This document shows, piece by piece, positions 44,520 through 57,179 of a stretch of 64,000 nt of DNA. Source of the stretch: Schistocerca nitens (lineage: Eukaryota > Arthropoda > Insecta > Orthoptera > Acrididae). A model generated the notes under the pieces. That model saw only the letters and a program-made list of their open reading frames with translations. It was not told the origin of the DNA and made no database searches. Within the stretch, counting starts at the first letter, position 1. Each line of letters starts with the position of its first letter. Where the stretch lies: positions 616,953,000 through 617,016,999 of the forward strand of contig NC_064617.1 of NCBI RefSeq assembly GCF_023898315.1, written 5' to 3'. Position numbers and translations under genes: made by a program.

Positions 44520-44725
44520 AAACATCAGTGGTATGGGCTTTCAGAGTGAAAGGCCCACTCGTGTAGCATTGATGACTGTACGACACAAAGCTTTGTGCCT
44601 GTCTGGCCCATCAACACCGACATTGGACTTTTGATGACTGGAAACATGTTGCCTGGTTGGACAAGTCTCGTTTCAAATTGTATCAAGTGGATTGATGTGT
44701 ACAGGTATGAAGACAACCTCATTTC
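44520..44725 (+). pseudogene. Tc1-type transposase fragment
   Basis: Translation gives HWTFDDWKHVAWLDKSRFKL then YQVD and a stop, matching the Tc1 block that contains the first catalytic Asp (normally WSDESRF). Upstream text (GLSERPTRVALMTVRHKALC) fits the linker before it. Only about 200 bp survive. No terminal repeats were seen. Confidence 0.65.
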
Positions 44726-45369
44726 AATTTGATAGTAATTACATTACACAACTTGTCACTTGACCTGAACAATAAGGACAACTGGATCGCTGATGAAAGT
44801 TGTACAGCTAAGAAAGTGTTAAAATACCAACCAGTAAACTAGAACCCAGGTAATTCATTGTTGTGTAGATAGTTGACCCATCAGAAAAATTACTGAGGCA
44901 CTACTTTTGTCCATGCTGAATCCTTCACAATTATTTGAATGTCTTGCACCACATATTAAGCCAAAATAATTGATATTGAATTATCCATTGCTTGTAGGAT
45001 ACCAGGTATGAAGTCGAAGTAGTCTGCATTGCAGTCCATGCATGAGTAGCTTGTCAAAATACTTGCGCAGTTCATGATGGTATTCCTGTGTGAAGGAGAG
45101 AGATCAACTGAATCATTCATGTACTTTGGGTGATATTGCACAGCAGTCCTGAAGCACAAGTTTGTGCTACTAAAAGACCAAAAGACCTGCACTACTGCAA
45201 ACTTTGAAAAGAAAAAAATGGAAACTACAGTATTGTTGTTGGTAGGAAAATAAAAAGTGCCAAACATCTTGCATTCGTCAGTGCAAGGTTGCAGCCCCAC
45301 CAAGGCAATCGGAAGCGGTGGTCCAATCACCCGCCCTTCTTAAATAACCTGATTACTGAAACTAGGACG
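44726..45369. other. Intronic, nothing recognised
   Basis: No domain or repeat seen. It may include 5' untranslated sequence of the LINE that follows. Confidence 0.4.
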
Positions 45370-45538
45370 AGAATACAAAACCAGATGGATAAACTGGTAA
45401 CGACCTAGGGCATGAAAAGGAAAACAAAAACTGGCTTTTGGAATATACGAACCTTGAGGGAGAGTAGCAAGCTGGAACAAGTGACAAGGGAAATGAATAA
45501 CTACAGGCTTGATATCCTGGGATTGAGAGTTTGGTGAA

Positions 45539-46138
45539 ATGCAGACATTGGATGGAATTACATTTTTATATTCAAGATGTGAAGAGGAAGAGGAACACTG
45601 GGCTGGAGTTGGGCTATTCTTGACCAAGGCAGCAAAGAAGAGCCTTCTAGAATGGAGACCTGTGTCCAGTAGGATCATGATTGCCAGATTTAAGATGAAG
45701 GTCCGAAACGTGTTGCTCATCCAATGCTATGCCCCCACAGAGACATCAGAGATTGAGAAGAAGGTGTTCTATTACCTGCTATGAGAGACTGTAAGGAAAG
45801 TGAGCAAGAAAGATATCGTCATTGTTATGGGAGATATAAATGCCAAGGTGGGAAATAACAATGAGGGTTTGGAACAGATAATGGGGGCACATGGCTTGGA
45901 TTAAATGAATGATAATGGGGAAAGATTTACTTACTTCTGTGCAAGCCATGACCTTGTAACAGGAGGGACCTTGTTTTCTCATCGGAGATGTCATAAGATA
46001 ACACGGGTATCCCCAGATCATATTAGAGAAAATCACATTGATCACATCGCGGTATCCAGGAAGTTCAGGAGGAGCCTGGAAGATGTGTGGAATGGAAGAG
46101 GAGCAGTTGCAAGTCTCGACCATGATCTGGTGTACTGA
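45539..46138 (+). pseudogene. Endonuclease domain of the LINE at 45370
   Basis: Pieces at 45539-45784 and 45905-46138 encode the middle and C-terminal parts of an APE-type endonuclease (VSSRIMIARFKMKVRNVLLI; NDNGERFTYFCASHDLVTGG). A stop separates them. The catalytic SDH near the end is changed (SLDHDLV). Confidence 0.75.
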
Positions 46139-46648
46139 ATGTTTACTGAATGAAGATTGTGGCTTCCAGAAAGAAATTCAAGCCAAGGAATAGAAGATTC
46201 GATGTAGGTAAACTGAAAGATCCACAGATAGATGAGGGGTTCCAGCTGGAGCTCCAGACTAGATTCAAGGCACTGGAACTGGAGATGGCTGAGGATAAGG
46301 ACTTGGAGGAAATGTTGACAGAAGTTAAGAATACTTTTGTGCAAGTGAGTGAGACATAACTTGGCTTTAAAAATCACCTGTGGAGAGATTGGATGTCTGA
46401 ACATACCTGGAGGAAAATGACCCATAGAAAGGAGGCCAAGGGAAGAGTAAATCAGAGCAGGACCAGGCAACAAAAAGTACAGGCACAAGCTGACTAAAGA
46501 GCAGCAGATAAGGAAGTGAAAAAGAGTGTGAGAAGAAACCACATAATGTGTATAGATGAACAGGCTGACAGAGCTGAACGGGCAGTGACCAGTAAGGAAT
46601 GAGAAACTGGAGATACTAACTACACATGAAGAATAATCACATAGGTCG

Positions 46649-48093
46649 ATGGAACACTTTAGCAAAGTTCTAAATAGAGATGTTGGTGGTGAGATAGAAG
46701 AACAAGAACAAACAGAATACAATGATCCTAGTCCCAGCATTGTTGTAAATGCACCCACGAAAGCAGAAATTCGGATAGCACTGCAGCAGATCAAGAATGG
46801 GAAGACACTAGGACCAGATAATATAGCATCTGAGATGCTCTAAACAGACTTCGACACCACTGTTGAGTTATTGTACATCCTCTTAGAGAAGATATGGAGA
46901 GAGGAGAAACTGCCAACAGACTAGTAACGAGGTATTATCATGAAAATACCCAAAAAAGGAGATATTACTAAGTGCAACAACTGGCGGGGCATTACCCTAT
47001 TGTCAGTAGTGAGTAAGGTTCTTTCGAGGATCATTTTAAACTGCATTAAGGTTTACACAACTGAGGAGAGAGCAGGTGGGTTTTAGAAAACATCGAAACT
47101 GTGTGGACTTTATTAATACTCTTAGAAATATTCTGGAACAAAGTGTGCAGTGGCAACACACCCTCTACCTTACCTTCATTGACTTTGAAAGGCTTTCAAC
47201 TCTGTCAGTCAAATAGTCATGTGGGATACTCTTGCAAAATATGGCATTCCAATGTGATTATTAACATCATTGAGGAAATGTATGAAGACTATGAGTACCA
47301 AGTACTACATAATGGAGCACTAACAGAGCCTCTCCAAGTTAATGCAGGAGAACGATAAGGGTGTATTCTTTCGCCAACACTATTTCTTTTGGTGTTGGAC
47401 CATGTGATGAAGAGAGTGATAGGGGGACGGAAGAGAGGAGTGCAATGGGGGATGCAGGATAGGCTCGAAGATCTAGATTTCGCAGATGACAACTGCTTAA
47501 TGGCACAACGATATCGAGACATCGAAGGGAAACTGGACAGGTTACAGAGAGAGGTGGAAGTTGCAGGCCTCAAGATAAATATTCGCAAAACCAAAGAAAT
47601 GTGAATAAGTTCGACCATCACGAATAGGCTGGCCATTAATGGAGAGGATGTAGAACAGGTCCAATCGTCCCACTATCTCGGAAGTATAGTCACGACTACA
47701 GGAGGCACTGAGGAGTACATCCGTAGTCGCATCCGCAAAGAAAATGGTGCGTTTGTACAACTGTACCCTGTTGGGAGAAACAGGAACATCTAAAAGAAGA
47801 CCAAACTCTAGGTTTTCAACAGCAATGTGAAGGCTGTTCTGTTGTATGGTTATGAAACTTGGAAGGTGACTAACCACATTGAAAACCAGCTCCAAGTTTT
47901 TATCAACCGCTGTCTCCAGCGTATTTTAAATGTGAGATGGCCAGATATAATGAAAAGTGAAGATCTTTGGAGGGAGACAAATCAGCAACCAGTTAATACA
48001 AAAATCAAGGAAAGAAAATGGAACTGGATTGGGCATACATTGAGGAAACCAGATGGAGCTGTTGAAAGAGTGGTATTGGATTGGAACCCTTAA
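46649..48093 (+). pseudogene. RT and C-terminal domain of the LINE at 45370
   Basis: RT fragments run from 46649 to 47604 in three frames, with the catalytic FADD intact (LEDLDFADDNCLM at about 47465-47503). The C-terminal region at 47827-48093 includes WNWIGHTLRK, a motif of RTE-like elements. Stops after EML, PTD, and near 47215 and 47355 inactivate it. Confidence 0.8.
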
Positions 48094-48276
48094 GGAGTTA
48101 GAAAACATGGTCGTCCCAAATAGACAGGAAAAGGACGATCAAGAGAGAAGCTGCAGAGGATGGGAAAACCTGGAGTGAAGTGAAGAGACTTGCTAGACAT
48201 CATACCAGTTGGAAGGATTTCGTCACAGCCCTATGTTCCAGAGGGAACGACAGGAATTAAGTAAATAAGTAAGTAA

Positions 48277-48800
48277 GGACATACAACAATGCCTTATAAT
48301 GCCTCCAAACCCAGAATTCTAATGGATTGAGGTCTGGTGAAAGGAGACACCATACTACTGAATCTACTTAATCAATCCATCGTACATGAAATGTTGCAGT
48401 GAGGGAATATCACAAAATCCATAGAAAATGTAGTGGTGCCAGTTGTGCATGAAACACAGTCGCTGTCTTTGTGAGAGGGTAACCTTCTCCATCAGTGCTG
48501 GTAATTCACCTTTCAGAAATCAGTGGTGTATAGCACCTGTGAGTATGTTTGGTAAAGTTCATGGCCGAACAAGTGTCACTTGTCAGTGCCCATAAATTGA
48601 TACTGAAGTGATCCTGATGCCTCACTTACATGATTCTTTGAGCATTTTAATCTGCCCACATATGAATATTGTGATAATTTATATGCCATCTCTTGTGAAT
48701 CCTGCCTCATCTGTAAATAAAATGCAGGCTGCAAAATGTGGATCTGTAATGTCCTGTATCTCAACATGTATTGGTTTCTGGACATATAATTAAAGGATCA
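48277..48800 (-). pseudogene. IS630-Tc1-mariner transposase C-terminal fragment
   Basis: Minus-strand text includes LFTDEAGFTRDGI (first catalytic block, about 48690-48740) and LLSPDLNPLEFWVWRHYKAL (third block, about 48290-48345). The LINE tail at 48276 abuts the transposase, so the LINE apparently inserted into or next to this transposon. No TIRs were identified. Stops and shifts are present. Confidence 0.6.
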
Positions 48801-49694
48801 TTCCATCTAGTTTCGAGCAATACTACCAAACTACAGAATATGTGATTTTTTTTAAACATCTTGTATATACTGAAACACCACCAGATCAATTGAAATTATA
48901 CTGGCTGTCCCTCATATAGGTAATCAGACACATTTTCTCTGATGTTTTGACAGATATTTGCAATTTAGTTTGTACAACATGTAGCTGGAGTAGACAAACA
49001 AATCCTGCTCATCAGTTCTCCTATATGACACCCAGTGTCGACAGAAAGTGTTGGTTTGTTTTGCATTGCAAACAAAATTTTTAGATTGTAATTTTATGAG
49101 CACTTTTGATAGAGCATTCCAAAAGTAGTCTAGTGCATTATTCGTTTTATCGATATGTATTTACAGGAACAGTAAAATATGAAGAATAAGCAGTACACCA
49201 GCAGCGACTGAGTAGCACTTGTGCATGGCAGTAGCAATGAGCATGGGCCAGGGCAGTGCTTTCACTGCTGGAGTACTGGTTATTCTTTGTGGTTTACTAT
49301 CCTTGTTAACACACATCAATAAAGTGAATATCACACTAGGCTAATCCTGGATCGCTCTGTTGGATGGAGATGCAAAATTCCACTTTAAAAATCGTTTTGT
49401 TTGTAATGAGAACAGAACCGATGCTTTCCATCAACGCTGTGTGTTGCATGAAAGATGTGATGAGCCATATTGATTTGGGCTGAATCCAGCTAATGTTGCA
49501 AAAGCGAAATTGCAAATATCTGCTGAAACACCAGAGAAAGTGCACCTGAGGACTCTTTGGACACCCTGTACACACTGTTGAGTCACATGTATCAGGTTAC
49601 AGTAAACTTATGATAGAACAAATATGATTGTGGAAACTGCAAGTAGTCTGATCTAGTATCTGAAGATAAAAAAATGTTTTTAGTAATTCTTTAC
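48801..49694. other. Intronic, next to the internal cyclase exon; possible transposon end
   Basis: TTTGGACACCCTGTA at 49557-49571 looks like a mariner-type right end, but no matching left end was found. No other feature is visible. Confidence 0.35.
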
Positions 49695-49786
49695 CTTGAC
49701 ATCGACAAGTCCTCTGTGCTCTGTGCGGAAACCTCCAACAGCATCCAGGGCCTGCTTCATTTCAAGACTGATGTGGATTCTCATTG
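49695..49786 (-). CDS. Receptor-type guanylate cyclase, penultimate coding exon (92 nt)
   Basis: This internal exon is bounded by an acceptor (TTTTGTTGACAG before CAATGAGA) and a donor (GTCAAG/GTAAAG). After two bases completing a split codon it encodes MRIHISLEMKQALDAVGGF then RTEHRGLVDVK. This is the late part of the class III guanylate cyclase catalytic domain (MxIHIS...GGFxxxxRGxVxVK). The ATG inside is not a start; the frame continues from an upstream exon. It ends in phase 0, joining GKGLLDTYWL at 2580 to give VKGKG. The upstream catalytic, kinase-homology and receptor parts must lie beyond 64000 (or in unrecognised exons). The Met-Arg-Ile-His-Ile core is essentially unmistakable for this family. 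Confidence 0.87.
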
Positions 49787-52700
49787 CTGTCAACAAAATA
49801 AATACTTCTTCATACAAAACACAGTTTTCTGATGAAAAGCTCATTACATTTGGAAGTCATGGTAAATTAAGATTTATGTTCAGAATCTATATTAACTTTC
49901 ATAAAACTAAATTTATCATAGGTAAATGTCATTCTGATTCATAAATTCCAGTCCAAACAACAGCATAAATGCAGCAGATTTGAAAAATCATTGCATATAA
50001 ATGTGATTTGCTGTGAGCTATTTCACACTAACAATTAATATTAAAGTTGGACATTAAGTATTTTGGAAAATCAGAAAAAAAGTATGATTAGTGATATTTT
50101 TATTAGATCTATCAACTACGTGCAAAACATGCTATCATCAGAAATTATTTTGTGACATCAGTGTGCTTGGAGATTTTAAATAGGTGTTAATTGGCCACTG
50201 AATATTTTAAGTGTTGCATAATCCTGATCTGCTTATCTGTTTAGTGTTAATATATCAGGGGCCCTATTACTCAGTTATCCTGAGATGTGACCAATACATC
50301 GTTATACAGGTTACAGCAAATTTAAGTTCAATTTTTATGTAAAAGTAAACAAATTAGAATTCTATGCGAAGCCACTCATGCTAAGCCTTTTTCAGCCAAC
50401 AGTTCTTTAACATAAAGGAAGATGCCAGTGTGCACGTAAACCAAAAATTGAAAAATAATAATATTTCTGAAGGCACTGTGTATTTCATCACTGTAGTAAG
50501 CAAGAGGCGTCACGTCACATATAGATGGTATCTTAGGAGGAGAGTTCAATCTTCAAGGAAGTAACAGAAACAATCATTTGAAGAGAAAAACTTCATGCAG
50601 ACATAATTTGCCTAATTCAAAATGGTTTCTGAGGAAAAACACATTTAATTTACATTGTTATTTATTTTGTGTATTATTCAATACATTGTCAGGTTTACAC
50701 TTGTACAACAGCTAGTAAACATTACAACACATGTCTTACAAAGTATCAGCTGAAAAATATGCATTTTTAACACATTGAAGCAATGTGCTGAAAATTCTGA
50801 TAGACAATGTACAATTATGAGTTTGATGTGTTGGGAAGTGACACCAGTATTCTTTGACAGCAGTAAGATCTCTCTCATCACAGAAGTTGTAAATAGACAC
50901 AATATTTGCTTATTCGTCATTAGTGAAGATGTGTGGCATTTCAGTCAGTGTGTGTACAAACTCAATTAAACGATGCTTCTCTTTAATGAACTCTCAATCC
51001 TTCCAGCTAATTCAACACAGCATGGACAGTGGCATTTTCGGTGGGCTACTTTAGTGGCAGAAGGACTTCCTGAGTAAAGAGTTAAGCAATAAGATATGTT
51101 GGGCTAGAATAAGAAGTTGGGTGGATAAGACAAATGTGTGCATGCCTCTATCCCAAAAATAAATGTACATTAAATGTTCTGTTTTGGAAACTATTCGGAA
51201 TGGGGCTTATGCCTATATGAAGGTTTTTGCTTCAGATCAGCATTCCTATTATATCCCAGAACATCGATAATTTCTCCTGGGATACGCTGTATGTTATGCG
51301 CCACACTATGTAACAACCGACATCCATTTACAGACTGTTTGATATTTTACTTGCAATGGTATGACACAAAAGTTAAAAGCAGTTATTGAATTAATGTATA
51401 GAGGACACATTGCAACTTGACGGATTCATTCCATGAATGAGAAGTTACGTAGATTGTAGATTTAATCTGGCCAAGCCTCAGCACAGCCAAACTTACGCTA
51501 AATTCTAGCGACCTGAGAAGATGTACGAAGATCACACATGGACTGTAGATGGTGGGAACCGTTAAACACAGGAACCAGGTTCGACAATAGTGGTGATGTA
51601 GAGAAAAATCTGCCTTGAATCAGGACCTCAGAAGAGGAAAATGGCTTCCTTCTTGAACATGATTAATATGGCAGAATAGAATAAGCAATATCAACAGGGA
51701 GACGTGGTAAAAATACATTACCGATATGATACACAGCAAGCAAGTAAATCAGCTTAGGGAAAAAACAGAAATAAAAAATTCTGATGATTACTTATGAATA
51801 TAACAATTAAAGTAAAAGGTATTTATAATGGATAACTGGTAATAAAAGCAATCAGTTCAGTTACAATTGCAATACTATATATAAATAGTTAGTTTGTAAT
51901 CAACCAGTAGAAGAAACATATCAACACTCAACAGCATGTAAGATTAGAAGAACTATGGCTTCATTATATGTTCTCATTTATATAGAAAAAGTGATAAATA
52001 ATAAGATAAAGACTAATTATGTGAATTATGGGTGAATTTTGCGAGAGATAATACCAATTTGAATTCTCCAGTAGTTAGTGGAGACAATTTCCTATAACAA
52101 TGACACTACACATACATAGACATCAAATGATTTACATATGTTTCTTTTATGAGATCAATCTGCACAATTATGAATAACTTTAAATCCAGTCTGCGTTGTG
52201 TAGCAATTTCTTGTCTTTATAGCACATATACAATGCTGCTTATATCTCTGCTGAAAGATATTTTATTTAAATCATTTTTGTTGTGCTGATATACGAATAT
52301 CGACACAGATTTGTGACACCAGAAGCCAGGGATATGGTACAGTGAATGAATAGAAAGCTACGATTTGCTAGTGGCAAGTCAATGTTATACAGTGGTTTGA
52401 GTGGTGGCTCAACTGCATTCGATAGTGCTGTTGGTGCTCTTTAAAGTCCTGAGGTACTTACAGACTTTTTTGCAGTAGTCTTGCATGCAGCTTAGTAAAA
52501 ATCACATCTTATGCTGAATACTGAATATCTCCTATGAACCATAAATATATTTTGGTGACTAAAATGAGATTCTGTATTTTTTTAATTTCTGTGAATTAAT
52601 GTGCAATTCAGTTTAACTGAATTGTGTATGAACTTCAGCATTCAGCACAACCAATCATTAGTGGTTAATCATGTGCCAGCTTCTATCAAGTCTGTGTTGC

Positions 52701-53179
52701 ATAGTTTCAAAAGATCGCTCTGCCTTCAAGTGAAGTTTAATAAACTCTAATTGAAACTTACATCAATTAGTGTCTCCTAAATCAGTCCACATACGTGCTG
52801 AAATATGCAGACTTTTCAACCAGTCGCTGATAATTTTAAGAACAGATAATTATGATGGTGCATGGGTACTCCTAGTGTCTAGACAACACAGGATAATTTA
52901 TCCATGTATTCACACTTTCTGCCAGACTGTGGTGAAGTGGCAGTGAGCAATACTCATTCAATATCAATGAATCTGCCTCATGTCCAGCATGCAAAAGTCA
53001 CAGCATGTGACAGAAAGTAAACTGCAGAGCAAACATGTCTAAAAGATAGTGGTCATCAGTACTTTGGACATATGAAAAGATTATTATCATTACATTACAG
53101 GATCTTGATGACTGTCACAGTGTAATGCCACAAAGACATGATCTAGGTCCTGTTTTGCTGAATAGAATCTGCAATGGCT
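49787..53179. other. Presumed upstream intron; nothing recognised
   Basis: Very AT-rich sequence with no long open frames between about 51400 and 53560. I searched the minus strand for the preceding cyclase exon (MPRYCLFGDTVNTASRM type) and did not see it. Confidence 0.5.
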
Positions 53180-53560
53180 CCAGGACCAATCTAGTGTTCT
53201 TGCAACTTTTTAAGCAGCAAGAGGACTATCATCAGCAGTAATTGGCACTGTTAGAACAGCAACAACAACAATAACAGTGAAAGATTCAGCTGATGCAGTA
53301 GCAAGGCATGAGAGCCACCCAGCACCAAGTTCTGCCTTTCCTATGCCAGATTAATGGATGGAGAGTGGAACACATACCCACACTGGGTGCAATGTTTAAA
53401 GCTTTCCAGGTACACAACAGTACCCTATGAAATACTGTTTCTTTCTTGGGCTGCTACAAATGGTTAACCTCTCATTTGTTTCTGGTGAAGTACTCTCTTC
53501 TCTTAAGAAAATGAATTTTATCATGTTCTGTTATTAGTGGGGAATATCACATAACTGCTA
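53180..53560 (+). pseudogene. Possible Gypsy gag remnant
   Basis: A Gln-rich stretch (LLEQQQQQ) is followed by text like WNTYTHWVQCLKL and EILFLSWAATNG, which resembles the Gypsy gag layout of a poly-Gln coiled region before WxxYxxRxxxF...KxxxFLSxxG. Frames are shifted and there is no supporting pol or LTR. Weak call. Confidence 0.22.
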
Positions 53561-54189
53561 GACTAGCATCTTTTCAGTGCCATAAGCAATGCAGAGAGTA
53601 GTAATGTATGTAGAGTTCTGATTTGTAAAGTCTCAGGAATGCAAATATTCCTGTGGGTAATCCTAAGTTGGAGGCATCGTTGTTTGGTCACTGGGACGAG
53701 TTCTACACCTATAGAGCATTTCCACGTGAATATCAGGGCAGCCTGCACGCTGGGCAGCATTATACAAAGAAGGTCATATCATGGGGGTTGATATAACTTA
53801 ATGAACTGACCATTGAACTCCATCTGCTGTGAGGTTGTATCTCACCAATAGCCCACTGGTGTAGAAGCTTTTTATTTTATTGAAAATTTGATGGCAATAA
53901 ATCAAGTGTGGACACTGGAGTAAAGTGTTCAGTATACTGGGAACACCAGAAGATCCTGAAGAAGATTCCAACAGGTGGGTTGAAATGTCTATGAAGAAAT
54001 TCAAGAGAAAAATGATGTGGCATAACATGCTAGTAGATTTTTACCTCCAATGAAAATGGCCTTGAAAGCCTGCAGACTTAATAAATGTATGTACTTCCGG
54101 AAGCTTGGCTCCCCTGCAGTTTTCGTATACACACTGACAGCCTGTTACTTAGAGCAACTTGCAAAGGGGTGGCCATAAGAAAAATTGAA
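53561..54189. other. Presumed intron, nothing recognised
   Basis: No domain or repeat recognised. Confidence 0.45.
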
Positions 54190-56960
54190 TAACTAATGAA
54201 GGTATAACATTCTATGAGTCAGAGCATTTAATGTCAGAAGTTTGGGCGTATTAGGAAAGCTAAAATATCTAAAATGGGAAATACATAGATTCAGTCTAGA
54301 TATAGTGTGGATCTTTGAAGTAAAGTGGAAAGCAGCTAAGGATTTCTGGCCATACGAATATATGGTAACATCAAACACCAGCAGAAAATGGTATTTCTGC
54401 GATAGAATTAATTATGAATAGGAAGCTAGGGCAGAGAATGTGCTGTTGTCAACAGTTTAGTGGTATTGGTGTTCTCATCAGATTCAACAGCAGGTCAGTG
54501 CCAACAACAGTAGTTAAGGGATATATACCAACATCACAAGCAAAATATGAAGAGATGGAGAAAGTATATGAGGGTATAGAACTGGGAGCTTGGTGTGCAA
54601 ATGGAGATGAAACTCTAATAGTCATGGAATGAGGAACTCGGTATGCAAATGGAGATGAAAATGTGATAGTCATAGGGGATTGGAATGTGGTGGTAGAGGA
54701 AGGAATAGAAGAGGGGTAATGGCAAAATATAGGGTTTGCAGTAGCAGTGAGACAGGAGGAAGAGTAACTAAGTTCTGTTACAAATTTTAGATGATAATAG
54801 CGAATACTGTAAGAGAAGAAGGTATGCTTGGAAAATACCGGGACACACAGGAAGAGTCCAGATGGATTACATCATGGTCAGACAGAGATTTCGAAGTCAG
54901 GTATTGGATTGTAAGGTGTAATCAGCAGCACTTAGAGACTTAAATCATAATATGGTTATGGTTAAGAGTGGACTGAAGTTTGAGATAATCAACCAGAAGA
55001 ATCAATGTGGAAGGAAGTGGAATACTGAAGACTCAGTAATGATGAGACGAATTTGATGTTCGCTGAAGATGTGGATACTGCAATAAGGAATTGCAGAGTA
55101 GGTGTTCAGTTGAAGAGGACTGGCCATCTCTGATATGGTAATCATTGGTGTTGGGCAAACATAAATAGGTACAAGAAAGGCAATTGCAAAGAAGCCTTGA
55201 TAAGAGAAGAAATACCTCAGTTTGACAAAACAAGGAAGTACAAATATTCTCAGGGAAAGACAGGAATACAGGAATATATGGTACATCACTTGGGAATGAA
55301 ACAACTATGAAGTGCAGGGAAGCAAAGGTGAAATGACTGCAGTAAAAATGTTAGGAAATGGAAAAAGGAACGATCATCAGAAGGACTAACTTAGGATACA
55401 GAAAAGTTGAAACAGCCTTTGGTGAAATTAAAGGCAAGAAAGGTGACATTAAGAGGGCAGTGGGGATTCCACTGTTAAATGCATAGGGAAAAGTGGGTAG
55501 GTGGAACGAGTACACTGATGGCCACTATAATGGGGAGGATTTGTCTTGTGATAGCAAACGAAGTTATAGTCGATTTGGAAGATACAGAGTAGCCAGTATT
55601 ACAGTCAGAACTTGAAAGAGCGCCAGAAGACCTGAGATCAAATAAGGCAGAAGGGCTATAAAGCATTCCATCAGAATTCCTAAAATCATTGGGGAAGGGA
55701 GAGCTGAACAACTGGCCAAGTTGATGCCTAAAATATATCTGTCAGACTTTAGGGAAAATATCATCCACACGATTTGGAAGTAGCAAAGGCTAATAAGTGT
55801 GCAAACTATCACACAATCTGCTTAACAGATCATTCATTCAAGCTCCTGAAAAGAATAATTTATGGAAGGATGGAAAAGAAAATTGGGGATGTGTTAGATG
55901 ATAAATCAGTATGTCTTTCGATAAAGGCGCTGGAGAGGCGGGTCTGATGTTGCGTTTTATAATGATAGCAATCCTGCATTCGACATTTTAAGGTGGAGTA
56001 TTGTGTTCAGAATTCCAAGAAAAATAGGAGTAAGCTATCCGGAAGACAGTTAATACAAATTATGCAGTAGAACCACAGAGGAAAAATAAAATTGGGCAAC
56101 CAAGAGTGAAGTGCTCAGATTAAAAAACGTGCAAGACAGGGCTGCAGTTTTTCAAGCCTGCTGTTCAACCTACATATCAAAGAAGTAGTGACAGAAATAA
56201 AAGGAAGGTTCTAGGGTGGGATTAAAATTCAGGGTGAGAGGATGTCAGCAATGAGATTCACTGATGACACTGCTATTCTCAGTAAAAGTGCAGAAGAATT
56301 CAGGATCTATCGAATGGAATGAACGGTTTAATGAGTACACAATATGGATTGAGAGTAAATCAGGAAAAGACTAAAATAATGAAAAGGACCAGAAATTATG
56401 GTAGTGAGAAACTTAACATCAAAACTGGTGGTCACAAAGTAGTCGAAGCTAATGAATTCTGTTACCTTGGAGCAAAGGAATCCGTGATGTACTAAACAAG
56501 ATGGACATAAGACACAGACTAGCACAAGCCAAGAGGGCATTTCTGGCCAAGGGAAGCCTACTGGTCTTAATTTGAGAAAGAAATTTCTGACACTGTGCTT
56601 CTGGAACACAGCATTGTGCTGTAGTAAAACACGGATTGTGGGAAAACCGGAACACAAGAGATTTGAAGCATTTGAGATGTGGCACTAAGAAGGATGTTGA
56701 AAATTGGGTAGATTGATAAGGTAAGAAATTAGGTGGTTCTTCACAGAATCAGTGAAGAAACGATCTTATTGAAAAAACTGACAAGAAAAAGAGAGAAGAC
56801 ATTGGAAAATAACCTCCATGGTACTAGATGGAGATGTAGGCGGCAAAAAATTTAGTTAAAGACAGAGATTGGAATGTATAAATAACTGAGGATGTAGGCA
56901 AGTGCTACAATGAGACGAAGAGGTCAATGCAGGAGAGGAATTAGTTGCAGGCCACATAAA
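54190..56960 (+). mobile_element. RTE-type retrotransposon (copy C), nearly full length, decayed
   Basis: Endonuclease text (FSGIGVLIRFNSRSVPTTVV, KGYIPTSQAKYEEMEKVYEG, then IVIGDWNVVVEEG, SDHN degraded to LNHNMV) is followed by the linker (TAIRNCRVGVQLKRTGHL-like), RT (KARQGCSFSSLLFNLHIKEV; RFTDDTAILSKSAEEF) and a C-terminus near 56500-56960. The catalytic FADD is FTDD. A short imperfect tandem duplication (about 50 bp, around 54585-54675) repeats the TANGDE-type segment. Many stops. Confidence 0.78.
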
Positions 56961-57179
56961 GTTAGAGTGCTGAGAAAACATCAGGGTAGAATGGTCCCTC
57001 ATCCTGCAGTAAAAATCACAGCACATCTGGAATCAATGAAAGATTGAATGACGAGGACAGACCAGAATGTTATCTCACTCCCTTCTCAATTACTGCTTCC
57101 TTTTTCATGATCAACTCCAAAAACTGCAGTCTGTTTGCTGTACAATTTATTGGTAATCATTCGGTCCCTTATTTCATCC

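Larger units (their letters stand above)
45370..48276 (+). mobile_element. Nearly full-length APE-type non-LTR retrotransposon (RTE-like), inactive
   Basis: Endonuclease, RT and C-terminal domains follow in order on the plus strand. Endonuclease: LEQVTREMNNYRLDILGL, LLIQCYAPTETSEIEKK, VMGDINAKVGN, then NHIDHIAVSRKFRRS and a degraded SDH (SLDHDLV). RT: ALQQIKNGKTLGPDNIASEM, CNNWRGITLLSVVSKVLSRI, CILSPTLFLLVLDHVM and LEDLDFADDNCLMAQRYRD. C-terminus: VLLYGYETWKVTNHIENQLQ and RKWNWIGHTLRKPDG. The 3' tail is a TAAG/TAAA repeat (48257-48276). At least six stops or frameshifts break the single ORF. It is distinct from the five other RTE copies in sequence. Confidence 0.82.
2581..49694 (-). other. 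Single 47.1-kb intron of the guanylate cyclase gene, filled with transposable elements
   Basis: The donor is GTCAAG/GTAAAG at 49694-49695 and the acceptor is TTTTCCAG/GGAAAA at 2580-2581 on the minus strand. Joining the flanking exons keeps the frame and restores a conserved cyclase motif, so I infer they are consecutive exons. The intron holds at least five DNA transposons, two PLE families, several LINEs and an 11.3-kb Gypsy retroelement. An additional small, unrecognised exon inside it cannot be excluded. Confidence 0.8.

Noticed and set aside
49557-49571. Right end of a mariner (TTTGGACACCCTGTA)
   Set aside because: No inverted partner was found to the left within a plausible distance, and no transposase reading frame fits between.
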